DNA of 34,987 bases from assembly GCA_024692165.1 (NCBI GenBank), contig JAILMY010000151.1, positions 1 to 34,987 on the forward strand, read 5' to 3'. This document shows, in pieces, positions 24,594 to 32,052 of the stretch (position 1 is its first letter; each line of letters starts with the position of its first letter). A program made the position numbers and the translations under genes. The notes beneath the pieces are model-generated. The model saw only the letters and a program-made list of their open reading frames with translations. It was not told the origin of the DNA and ran no database searches. Origin of the DNA: Butyrivibrio sp. (GTDB lineage Bacteria > Bacillota > Clostridia > Lachnospirales > Lachnospiraceae).

Positions 24594-25976
24594 ATGGCTT
24601 TTGAAAGTCTTACCGATAAATTACAAAATGCATTCAAGAACCTTAGGAGCAAGGGTGCTCTTACAGAAGAGGACGTCAAGGCCGCTTTAAAAGAGGTTAA
24701 GATGGCACTCCTTGAGGCGGACGTAAGCTTTAAGGTTGTTAAACAGTTTATTTCATCAGTTCAGGAAAGAGCTATTGGTGAAGACGTACTTAATGGTCTT
24801 AATCCTGCACAGATGGTTATCAAGATAGTTAATGAAGAGATGATAAAGCTCATGGGGTCTGAGACCACAGAGCTTACACTTCAGGATAGCAAGTATATTA
24901 CTGTTATCATGATGTGCGGACTTCAGGGTGCCGGTAAAACTACCACCGCAGCCAAGCTTGCTGGCAAGCTTAAGGCAAAGGGAAGAAAGCCCCTTTTGGT
25001 TGCATGTGATATTTACAGACCTGCCGCTATTGATCAGCTGGAAATTAACGCTAAGAAGCAGGAAGTCGATTTCTTCTCTATGGGAACCGATGTTAATCCT
25101 GTTAAGATTGCAAAATCCGCTATGGATTATGCCAAGGAAAAGGGCATGAACGTAGTGATTTTTGATACAGCCGGACGACTTCAGATCGATGAAGCGATGA
25201 TGAAGGAGCTTCGGGACATCAAGGATGAGATTGCTGTTCATCACACAATCCTCGTTGTTGATGCAATGACCGGACAGGAAGCCGTAAATGTTGCCGAAGA
25301 GTTCAATGAGAAGGTTGGTATTAACGAAATCATCCTCTCCAAGATGGATGGCGACACCCGAGGCGGTGCAGCCCTTTCCACAAAGGCTGTTACAGGAAAG
25401 CCTATCCTCTATGTGGGTATGGGCGAGAAACTCTCAGACCTTGAGCAGTTCTATCCTGACAGAATGGCGAGCCGTATCCTTGGAATGGGTGATGTACTTT
25501 CTCTTATCGACAAGGCAGTTGAGGCTAACGCCGACAGAGACGTTGAAAAAGATCGTGAAATGGCCCAGAAGATGAAGAAGGGTAAGATCGATTTTGAGAT
25601 GTATCTGGAGAGTATGAAGGCCATGAGAAACATGGGTGGCCTTGGCTCAATCATGTCAATGCTTCCGGGAATGGGCAAGATCAGTGATGATATGCTTCCT
25701 GATGAGAAAAAGCTTGCCAAGATGGAGGCAATTGTGCTTTCAATGACTCCTGAGGAGCGCAAGAATCCTAAGCTTATGAGTCCTCAGAGAAAGTTCAGAA
25801 TCGCTAAGGGATCCGGAAACGATATTGCAGATGTCAACAGATTTATCAAGCAGTTTGAACAGATGCAGAAGATGATGAAGCAGATGCCCGGACTTGTGGG
25901 CGGCAAGAAAGGCTTTGGCAAGTTCGGAGGCTTCGGCGGTATGGGCGGTTTCCCAGGAGGAAAGTTCCCATTCTGA
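24594..25976 (+). CDS. ffh: Signal recognition particle protein Ffh (SRP54)
   Basis: The 460-residue GTPase has an N domain (about 1-90), a G domain with P-loop GLQGAGKT at 109-116, DTAGRLQID at 191-199 and TGQEAVNVA, then a methionine-rich M domain (about 300-440) that binds SRP RNA and signal peptides. The tail is rich in Gly and Phe (GGFGGMGGFPGG), which is common in clostridial Ffh. It pairs with FtsY at 19125-20036. The nearest ribosome site, GAGGAG, lies inside the end of ylxM, so the two are coupled. The SRP RNA gene itself is not in the window. Confidence 0.98.
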   Translation: MAFESLTDKLQNAFKNLRSKGALTEEDVKAALKEVKMALLEADVSFKVVKQFISSVQERAIGEDVLNGLNPAQMVIKIVNEEMIKLMGSETTELTLQDSKYITVIMMCGLQGAGKTTTAAKLAGKLKAKGRKPLLVACDIYRPAAIDQLEINAKKQEVDFFSMGTDVNPVKIAKSAMDYAKEKGMNVVIFDTAGRLQIDEAMMKELRDIKDEIAVHHTILVVDAMTGQEAVNVAEEFNEKVGINEIILSKMDGDTRGGAALSTKAVTGKPILYVGMGEKLSDLEQFYPDRMASRILGMGDVLSLIDKAVEANADRDVEKDREMAQKMKKGKIDFEMYLESMKAMRNMGGLGSIMSMLPGMGKISDDMLPDEKKLAKMEAIVLSMTPEERKNPKLMSPQRKFRIAKGSGNDIADVNRFIKQFEQMQKMMKQMPGLVGGKKGFGKFGGFGGMGGFPGGKFPF

Positions 25977-26064
25977 GACAATGATATGTCTATCAGCTAA
26001 ATGCTGTTTTATACATATAACAACAAATATTCTATCTTAATTTTATTTAATGGAGGAAATTAAA

Positions 26065-26307
26065 ATGGCAGTAAAGATGAGATTAAAGAGAATTGGTAAG
26101 AAGAAGGTTCCTTTCTACAGAATTATCGTTTCTGATTCAAAGGCTCCTGTACAGGGTAAGTTCATCGATGAGATCGGAACATACGATCCTAACACAGATC
26201 CCAGCACAGTAAAGATCGACGCAGAACTTGCAAAGAAGTGGCTTTCAAACGGTGCACAGCCTACAGAGTCAGTTGCAAAGCTTCTTAAGCAGGCCGGCAT
26301 TAAGTAA
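26065..26307 (+). CDS. rpsP: 30S ribosomal protein S16
   Basis: The 80-residue protein starts [20 protein letters not shown], the conserved S16 beginning, and has the usual length. The ATG at 26065 is chosen over an in-frame ATG at 26050 because GGAGGA (26052-26057) would be the ribosome site, and the conserved sequence begins there. S16 helps assemble the small subunit. The 88-base gap after ffh is AT-rich and may hold a promoter, but none is convincing. Confidence 0.97.
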   Translation: MAVKMRLKRIGKKKVPFYRIIVSDSKAPVQGKFIDEIGTYDPNTDPSTVKIDAELAKKWLSNGAQPTESVAKLLKQAGIK

Positions 26308-26346
26308 TTTATTTAACTAATAACATAACATGCCGGGGGGTATTCA

Positions 26347-26574
26347 ATGAAAGAATTAGTTGAAGTTATCGCCAAGGCTCTTGTAGACAATCCGGGAGAG
26401 GTTGTTGTTACAGAGAAAACCGAAGGGCGTAATATCGTAATCGAGCTTCATGTAGCTCCATCAGACATGGGCAAAGTAATTGGCAAGCAGGGTCGTATTG
26501 CTAAGGCAATCCGTGCCGTTGTCAAGGCAGCATCAACACGTGAGAATCTCAAGGTTGATGTGGAAATTGTGTAA
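26347..26574 (+). CDS. khpA: KH-domain RNA-binding protein KhpA (YlqC)
   Basis: The 75-residue protein is a single KH domain with the loop GKVIGKQGRIAKAIR (about 43-57). In Firmicutes KhpA pairs with KhpB (Jag/EloR) and influences cell elongation and RNA levels. Its place between rpsP and the rimM/trmD pair is conserved. GGGGGG lies before the ATG. The stop is followed after one base by the first copy of a structured intergenic repeat. Confidence 0.93.
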   Translation: MKELVEVIAKALVDNPGEVVVTEKTEGRNIVIELHVAPSDMGKVIGKQGRIAKAIRAVVKAASTRENLKVDVEIV

Positions 26575-26575
26575 T

Positions 26576-26745
26576 ATGATATAGGGATTCAAAGTCAAGC
26601 ACTGCTGTGCTTGCACAAAGCAGTGCTTGACCTTGAAGACCGAACAAACATGAGGAAAAAAGATACGCGAAGAATGAGCGGATCGATTTCCGAATGTTTG
26701 TAGGATTGCGAAAGTTTTGAAAAAACTTAGCAATCCGTATATCAT
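26576..26745 (+). repeat. Structured intergenic repeat, copy 1 (170 nt)
   Basis: The element starts one base after the khpA stop. Its ends pair (ATGATATA at 26576-26583 with TATATCAT at 26738-26745). Inside are three hairpins: 26594-26606 with 26619-26631 (13 bp, perfect); 26644-26651 with 26694-26701, enclosing 26662-26668 with 26678-26684; and 26703-26709 with 26730-26736. A second copy lies at 30261-30424 in the same orientation. Loops and joining strands are the same in both copies, while stems differ in a mostly compensatory way. The termini resemble a TA-targeting, MITE- or ERIC-like element. An RNA-level function is possible. Confidence 0.85.
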
Positions 26746-26762
26746 ATATGTATAGATTTTAT

Positions 26763-26798
26763 AGGTCGGATAAGCATTTTGTTTATTCGACCTTTTTT
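26763..26798 (+). terminator. Terminator-like hairpin before trmD
   Basis: An 11-bp stem with one G-T pair (26763-26773 with 26783-26793) runs into six T residues, 13 bases before the trmD ATG. It may attenuate transcription from rpsP-khpA into trmD-rimM. Confidence 0.75.
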
Positions 26799-26811
26799 AA
26801 AGGAAATGTAT

Positions 26812-27684
26812 ATGAATTTTCATATAATGACATTGTTCCCTGAGATGATTGAACAGGGACTTTCTACAAGTATATTAGGAAGAGCCAAAGAGAAGGGCTA
26901 TATTGATTTTGAAGCAGTAAATATAAGAGATTACTCTGCTGATCTTAAGCACCGAAAAGTGGATGATTATACTTACGGCGGAGGAGCCGGGATGCTCATG
27001 CAGGCTCAGCCAATCTACGACTGCTTCAATGCAATACTTGATAGAATTGGTAAAAAAGAAAGTAGCTGCGACGGAGCAGATGAGAATATAGGACTTGGCG
27101 TAAAAAGACCCAGGGTGATTTACGTAACACCGCAGGGGGCTGTTTTTAACCAGCAGATGGCTGCTGATTTTGCCGGGGAAGATGATCTTATTTTCCTCTG
27201 TGGACACTATGAAGGCGTTGATGAGAGAGTTCTGGAGGAGATTGTTACCGATTATGTTTCCATAGGAGACTATGTTCTTACAGGCGGAGAGCTTCCGGCC
27301 ATGGTAATGATCGATGCCATTTCAAGACTGGTTCCGGGAGTCCTTAACAACGACGAATCAGCCATGACTGAGAGCTTTAACAATAGTCTCTTGGAATATC
27401 CACAGTACTCAAGACCTGAGGAATGGATGGGTAAAAAGGTGCCGGCAATTCTTTTGTCCGGAGACCACAAAAAAGTTGATGAATGGAGACTGGAACAGTC
27501 TATAATAAGAACTAGGGAAAGACGGCCGGATCTTTATGAAAAGTGGCTCTCTGAAAATCCTCCAAAGCCGGAGAAGAAAAAGAGAAGGCGCAAGAAGAGT
27601 AGCACAGAAACAGAGAGCAACACAAATACAGAAACTAAAACATATACAGAAGCAAAAACAGATACAGAAACAGACAGTAATTGA
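26812..27684 (+). CDS. trmD: tRNA (guanine-N1)-methyltransferase TrmD with low-complexity C-terminal tail
   Basis: TrmD methylates G37 of tRNAs next to the anticodon, using S-adenosylmethionine. The 290-residue protein shows the trefoil-knot motifs: YGGGAGMLMQ (55-64), LCGHYEGVDERV (129-140) and SIGDYVLTGGELPA (150-163). The core ends near residue 248. It is followed by a Lys/Arg run (about 254-262) and a tail in which threonine occurs at about every second position, so the protein is about 40 residues longer than usual. A variable insert at about 81-97 is also seen. The ATG at 26812 is used because AAAGGA lies 7 bases before it; an ATG at 26806 is too close. Confidence 0.95.
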   Translation: MNFHIMTLFPEMIEQGLSTSILGRAKEKGYIDFEAVNIRDYSADLKHRKVDDYTYGGGAGMLMQAQPIYDCFNAILDRIGKKESSCDGADENIGLGVKRPRVIYVTPQGAVFNQQMAADFAGEDDLIFLCGHYEGVDERVLEEIVTDYVSIGDYVLTGGELPAMVMIDAISRLVPGVLNNDESAMTESFNNSLLEYPQYSRPEEWMGKKVPAILLSGDHKKVDEWRLEQSIIRTRERRPDLYEKWLSENPPKPEKKKRRRKKSSTETESNTNTETKTYTEAKTDTETDSN

Positions 27685-27693
27685 GGATAATAT

Positions 27694-28206
27694 ATGACAG
27701 ACAGATTTCAGGTTGGAGTAATTGCATCAACACATGGACTTCAGGGAGAAGTAAATGTTTTTCCCACAACTGAGGACCCTAACAGATTCAAGAAGCTTAA
27801 GAAGGTGACACTTCATACCCAGCGCGGGGAAGAGCTTGAACTTGAGGTTCAGAGTGCCAGATTTTTCAAGAAGTTCGTAATTGTAAAGTTCAAGGAGTTC
27901 AATAATATTAACGATGTTGAGAAATTCAGGGGCTGTGAACTTACAATTGACAGGAAAGATGCCTTAAAGCTCGAGCCCGGAGAGTATTACTGCGCAGATC
28001 TCATCGGTCTTGATATTGTTGATGAGGAAGGGAATGTATTAGGTAAGGTTTCCGATATAATTCAGACCGGTGCCAATGATGTCTATGAGATGACAAGACA
28101 GGACCAGGAAGAGAAGGTCTATGTGCCTGCTATCAAAGACTGCGTTAAGGAAATTAACATAGAAAAGGGGCAGATTGTAATCCATGTTATGGATGGTCTT
28201 TTATAA
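27694..28206 (+). CDS. rimM: Ribosome maturation factor RimM
   Basis: The 170-residue protein has the N-terminal RimM domain (FQVGVIASTHGLQGEVNVFP) and a C-terminal PRC-barrel (about 95-170; YYCADLIGLDIVDEEGNVLG and VYVPAIKDCVKEIN). It binds S19 and helps mature the 30S head. AGGA precedes the start, 9 bases after trmD. In most bacteria rimM comes before trmD; here the order is reversed. Confidence 0.95.
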   Translation: MTDRFQVGVIASTHGLQGEVNVFPTTEDPNRFKKLKKVTLHTQRGEELELEVQSARFFKKFVIVKFKEFNNINDVEKFRGCELTIDRKDALKLEPGEYYCADLIGLDIVDEEGNVLGKVSDIIQTGANDVYEMTRQDQEEKVYVPAIKDCVKEINIEKGQIVIHVMDGLL

Positions 28207-28208
28207 TA

Positions 28209-28237
28209 GTGACTTTTGCATAATAATGAATTATAAT
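28209..28237 (+). promoter_or_regulatory. Promoter of the nucleoside salvage operon
   Basis: GTGACT (28209-28214), a 17-base spacer and TATAAT (28232-28237) give a good sigma-A match, starting 3 bases after the rimM stop. No terminator separates it from rimM, and no purine or other known riboswitch is visible in the leader of about 50 nt. Confidence 0.6.
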
Positions 28238-28293
28238 AAATGAGTAAAATCGTGTTTGAATTTCTTTTAATACTATATTGGGTGGTGTTCTAA

Positions 28294-29073
28294 ATGGTAG
28301 ATTATACTGAGGGTGCTGGATATCAGTATCATACTCATGTTAAGCCAGGCGATGTTGGAAGATATGTACTTTTAACAGGAGATCCCGGCAGATGTGAATC
28401 TATTTCTAAATTATTCGATGATCCCAAATTTGTTGCTTATAACAGAGAATATAATTGCTACACAGGTACTCTGTGTGGTGAAAAGATAAGTGTTATCTCA
28501 CATGGAATCGGCGGAGCTTCTACAGCTATCTGCGTAGAAGAGCTTGCTAAGTGTGGTGCGGACACTTTTATTCGCATGGGTACTTCCGGAGGAATGCAGG
28601 AAGATGTTATAGGCGGTGATCTGGTAATTGCTTCCGGTGCCATTCGTGCAGAGGGAACTTCCAAAGAGTATGCGCCTATCGAATACCCTGCTGTAGCTAC
28701 TTTTGAAGTGGTTAATGCGCTGGTAAATGGCGCCAGGAAGGCAGGAGCAAGATATCACGTAGGTGTTGCACAGTGTAAGGATTCTTTCTTTGGCCAGCAC
28801 GAGCCTGAGACCAAGCCTGTTGGACAGGAACTTCTTTACAAATGGGATGCATGGATCAAATGCGGAGCTCTTTGTTCAGAGATGGAGAGTTCAACGCTGT
28901 TTATCGTAGGCAACTATTTGAGACTCAGGACAGGAGCTGTCCTTTTGGTTGTTGCTAATCAGGAGAGGGCTAAAAAGGGTCTTTCCAATCCTCAGGTCCA
29001 TGACATGGATGCAGTATATAAGACTACAATCGAAGCTGTAAAAGAGCTGATTGCTTTGGATAAAGCCCAGTAA
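28294..29073 (+). CDS. udp: Uridine phosphorylase-type nucleoside phosphorylase
   Basis: The 259-residue protein is a NP-I family phosphorylase: the phosphate-binding GDPGR (29-33), HGIGGAS, RMGTSGGMQ and the purine/pyrimidine-binding ending with MESS. RMGTSGG is typical of uridine phosphorylases, which split uridine and phosphate into uracil and ribose-1-phosphate. GGGTGG lies before the ATG. It heads a unit with a nucleoside ABC transporter and cytidine deaminase, which supports a pyrimidine role. A broader nucleoside specificity cannot be ruled out. Confidence 0.88.
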   Translation: MVDYTEGAGYQYHTHVKPGDVGRYVLLTGDPGRCESISKLFDDPKFVAYNREYNCYTGTLCGEKISVISHGIGGASTAICVEELAKCGADTFIRMGTSGGMQEDVIGGDLVIASGAIRAEGTSKEYAPIEYPAVATFEVVNALVNGARKAGARYHVGVAQCKDSFFGQHEPETKPVGQELLYKWDAWIKCGALCSEMESSTLFIVGNYLRLRTGAVLLVVANQERAKKGLSNPQVHDMDAVYKTTIEAVKELIALDKAQ

Positions 29074-29121
29074 GGGTTTATCATAAAAGTTTCTATCATT
29101 ATTTAATTACGGAGGGTAATT

Positions 29122-30264
29122 ATGAAAAAGAAAATTTTCGCAGTATTAGTGGCTGCAACAATGGTGGCTTCATCACTCGTTGGATGTGGTGGATCAACAG
29201 GTGCATCAACAGGTTCTTCAGCTGAAATGAAGGTTGCAATGGTAACTGACTATGGCGATATCACAGACCAGTCTTTCAACCAGTCAACATACGAAGCTTG
29301 TAAGGCTTTTGGTGATGCCAACAAGGTTGACTTCACATACTACAAGCCCGAAGGCGACTCAGATGCTGAGCGTGTTGCCATGATCGATAAGGCTGTAGCT
29401 GATGGTTATAACGTAGTTGTTATGCCTGGTTACGCTTTCGCTGGCGCTATCAAAGAGACAGCAGAGACATATCCTGATGTTAAGTTCGTTGCTCTTGACG
29501 TTTCTGAGTATGACCTTGAGGGTGATTCTTCAGATTTCAACAACAAGACATTTGACAATGTATTCTCAGCAGTTTACCAGGAAGAGCTTCCAGGATACAT
29601 GGCTGGTTACGCTGCAGTAAAGATGGGCTACACAAAGCTTGGTTTCCTTGGTGGTATGGCAGTTCCTGCAGTTATCCGTTATGGTTATGGTTTCGTTCAG
29701 GGTGCTGACGCTGCAGCTGCAGAGCTTGGCGCTGATGTTGAGATCAACTATGCTTATGGTAACCAGTTCTACGGTGATTCAGATATCACAGCTGCTATGG
29801 ATACATGGTATCAGGGCGGCACAGAAGTTGTATTTGCTTGCGGTGGCGGTATCTTCTCATCAGCTGCTGAGGCTGCTGCTAAGACAGGCGGCAAGGTAAT
29901 CGGTGTTGACGTTGACCAGAAGGCTACAATCGATGGAGCTTATGGTGATGGCATGACAATTACTTCTGCTATGAAGGGCCTTCAGGCTACAGTAAACACG
30001 CTTCTTTCAGCTATCAGAGATGGCAAGTGGGATTCTTATGCAGGACAGATCCAGAACCTTGGTCTTGTATCTGCTGATGATATGTCACAGAACTATGTAG
30101 GTCTTGCTGATTCTACAGTTTGGACAGATGGCTTCAAGGAGGCTGATTATAAGGCACTTGTTGCTGATATGGTAAACGGCAAGGTTTCAGTTTCTAACGA
30201 TTCTTCTGCTGAGCAGCCTTCAGCTACAACAGCTAAGATCAACTTCCAGGGAAATATCAAATGA
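29122..30264 (+). CDS. BMP-family nucleoside-binding lipoprotein (PnrA/NupN-like)
   Basis: The 380-residue precursor has a lipoprotein signal peptide with lipobox LVGC and the lipidated Cys22. The mature part is a Bmp/PnrA-type periplasmic-binding fold: MKVAMVTDYGDITDQSFNQ at the start, VMPGYAFAGAIKETAE, and GGGIFSSAAEAA with GVDVDQ further on. Such proteins bind purine or pyrimidine nucleosides and deliver them to NupOPQ-type permeases. ACGGAGGG precedes the ATG. The codon bias is that of a highly expressed gene. Its stop codon TGA is also part of the first bases of the structured repeat copy 2, which separates it from the transporter genes. Confidence 0.93.
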   Translation: MKKKIFAVLVAATMVASSLVGCGGSTGASTGSSAEMKVAMVTDYGDITDQSFNQSTYEACKAFGDANKVDFTYYKPEGDSDAERVAMIDKAVADGYNVVVMPGYAFAGAIKETAETYPDVKFVALDVSEYDLEGDSSDFNNKTFDNVFSAVYQEELPGYMAGYAAVKMGYTKLGFLGGMAVPAVIRYGYGFVQGADAAAAELGADVEINYAYGNQFYGDSDITAAMDTWYQGGTEVVFACGGGIFSSAAEAAAKTGGKVIGVDVDQKATIDGAYGDGMTITSAMKGLQATVNTLLSAIRDGKWDSYAGQIQNLGLVSADDMSQNYVGLADSTVWTDGFKEADYKALVADMVNGKVSVSNDSSAEQPSATTAKINFQGNIK

Positions 30265-30424
30265 TATAGGGATTCAAAGTCATAAGCTGTTGTGCTTGCA
30301 CAAAACAGATTATGACCTTGAAGACCGAACAATGATGAGGAAAAAAGATATGCGAAGAATGAGTATATCGATTTCCGAATTATTGTAGGATTGCGAGAAC
30401 GAAGTGAAGCAATCCGTATATCAT
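30261..30424 (+). repeat. Structured intergenic repeat, copy 2 (164 nt)
   Basis: The element overlaps the stop codon of the BMP lipoprotein gene (ATGATATA includes the TGA at 30262-30264). The hairpin at 30279-30291 with 30304-30316 has a different sequence from copy 1 yet still pairs, with one mismatch. GATATGC and GTATATC around the conserved loop GAAGAATGA pair fully, counting one G-T, where copy 1 has GATACGC and GCGGATC. GGATTGC and GCAATCC close the last hairpin, as in copy 1, with a shorter interior. It lies between the binding protein and the ATPase, a typical place for a stability or attenuation element. Confidence 0.85.
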
Positions 30425-30507
30425 CTCATTATGACTTAAGTTACAGGGATCGGCGGATTCATAGTCTTCCGGTCCTTATCTTTAATAAGTACACGGGGGT
30501 AAAACCT

Positions 30508-32052
30508 ATGGCAGGAAACAGTGAATATGCTATTGAGATGCTGAACATTACCAAAAGATTTCCCGGTATCATAGCCAATGATAATGTTACATTGCAGCTC
30601 AAAAAAGGCGAGATCCATGCACTTCTTGGAGAAAACGGTGCTGGAAAATCTACTCTTATGAGTGTCCTTTTTGGTCTATATCAGGCTGAGGAAGGAATCA
30701 TTAAGAAGGACGGTGTTGAGGTAAAGATCAGCAATCCTAACGATGCCAATGACCTTGGAATCGGAATGGTACATCAGCACTTTAAACTTGTTCAATGCTT
30801 TACAGTACTGGACAACATTATTCTCGGAGACGAGACTACAAAGCATGGATTTTTACAGAAGGAGGAGTCAAGAAAGAAGATTCTTGAACTCTCTGATAAG
30901 TATGGCCTTAAGGTAGATCCCGATGCAAAGATTGAAGATATCACTGTAGGTATGCAGCAGAGAACTGAGATTCTTAAGATGCTCTACAGAGATAATGAGA
31001 TTCTTATTTTTGATGAGCCTACAGCGGTTCTTACTCCCGCTGAGATTGACGAGCTTATGGAAATCATGCGTAATCTGGCAAAAGAGGGAAAGTCGATCCT
31101 TTTCATTTCCCATAAGCTTGCTGAGATCATGGCTGTGGCAGACAGATGCTCTGTACTTCGAAGAGGTAAGTACATTGGAACTGTTAACATTGCTGACACC
31201 AACCAGGATGAGCTCAGCCGTATGATGGTTGGCCGTGACGTTCAGCTTGTGGCTACCAAGCAGGATAAAGAGCCCGGAGAAGTCATCCTCCATGTAGAGA
31301 ATATGACTGTTCCTTCCAAGCTTCATCATAATAATGCGGTCAAGAACGTATCCTTTGATGTAAGAGCAGGAGAAATCGTATGTATAGCTGGAATCGACGG
31401 AAATGGTCAGACTGAGCTTGTTTATGGCCTTTCAGGACTTGAGAACTGCACAACAGGAAAGATTACTCTTTCAGGAAGGGATATTACCCATGCTTCCATC
31501 AGGGAGCGCTCAACCCATGGAATGAGCCATATTCCGGAGGATAGACACAAACATGGTCTTGTAATGGATTATTCCCTGGCTTACAACCTTGTACTTCAGA
31601 GATATTTTGAACCGGAGTTCAGCACAAAGTTTGGCTTCCTTAAAAAGGGCGAGATCAATAAGTACGCTGAGAGACTGATTGAGCAGTATGATATCAGATC
31701 CGGTCAGGGTGCACCTACAATCGCCCGCAGTATGTCCGGTGGTAATCAGCAGAAGGCCATAATTGCAAGAGAGATCGACAAGAATCCTGAACTTCTTATA
31801 GCTGTTCAGCCCACAAGAGGTCTTGATGTAGGAGCTATCGAGTACATCCATAAACAGCTCATAGCCCAGAGAGATTCAGGCCATGCAGTACTTCTTGTAT
31901 CACTGGAACTGGAAGAAGTAATGAGTATCTCTGACAGAATTCTTGTAATGTACGAGGGCGAACTGGTCGGAGAGTTTAATCCTAAAGAAACAACACCTGA
32001 AGAGCTTGGCCTTTATATGGCAGGCGCTAAGAGAAAGGAGATCACAGCATAA
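30508..32052 (+). CDS. Nucleoside ABC transporter ATP-binding protein (NupO-like, double ATPase)
   Basis: The 514-residue protein has two ABC domains. The first has Walker A GENGAGKS (41-48) and Walker B with Asp169/Glu170 (ILIFDEPTAV), but a degenerate signature (VGMQQ). The second has a degenerate Walker A (GIDGNGQTE, 295-303) and a proper signature SGGNQQ (410-415). This pattern is normal for sugar/nucleoside importers of this class. The start at 30508 is preferred because GGGGGT lies 7 bases upstream; a longer frame would begin inside the structured repeat. Its stop overlaps the next start (TAATG). Confidence 0.93.
   Translation: MAGNSEYAIEMLNITKRFPGIIANDNVTLQLKKGEIHALLGENGAGKSTLMSVLFGLYQAEEGIIKKDGVEVKISNPNDANDLGIGMVHQHFKLVQCFTVLDNIILGDETTKHGFLQKEESRKKILELSDKYGLKVDPDAKIEDITVGMQQRTEILKMLYRDNEILIFDEPTAVLTPAEIDELMEIMRNLAKEGKSILFISHKLAEIMAVADRCSVLRRGKYIGTVNIADTNQDELSRMMVGRDVQLVATKQDKEPGEVILHVENMTVPSKLHHNNAVKNVSFDVRAGEIVCIAGIDGNGQTELVYGLSGLENCTTGKITLSGRDITHASIRERSTHGMSHIPEDRHKHGLVMDYSLAYNLVLQRYFEPEFSTKFGFLKKGEINKYAERLIEQYDIRSGQGAPTIARSMSGGNQQKAIIAREIDKNPELLIAVQPTRGLDVGAIEYIHKQLIAQRDSGHAVLLVSLELEEVMSISDRILVMYEGELVGEFNPKETTPEELGLYMAGAKRKEITA

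Noticed and set aside
26779-26811. Extended N-terminus for TrmD
   Set aside because: It would start inside a terminator-like hairpin, and AAAGGA is placed for the ATG at 26812.
27604-27681. Tandem-repeat or CRISPR-like array at the end of trmD
   Set aside because: The units are short, degenerate and coding (alternating Thr), with no spacers; it is a low-complexity protein tail.
30391-30507. Longer start for the nucleoside ATPase inside repeat copy 2
   Set aside because: The extra residues do not resemble ABC proteins, and GGGGGT is placed for 30508.
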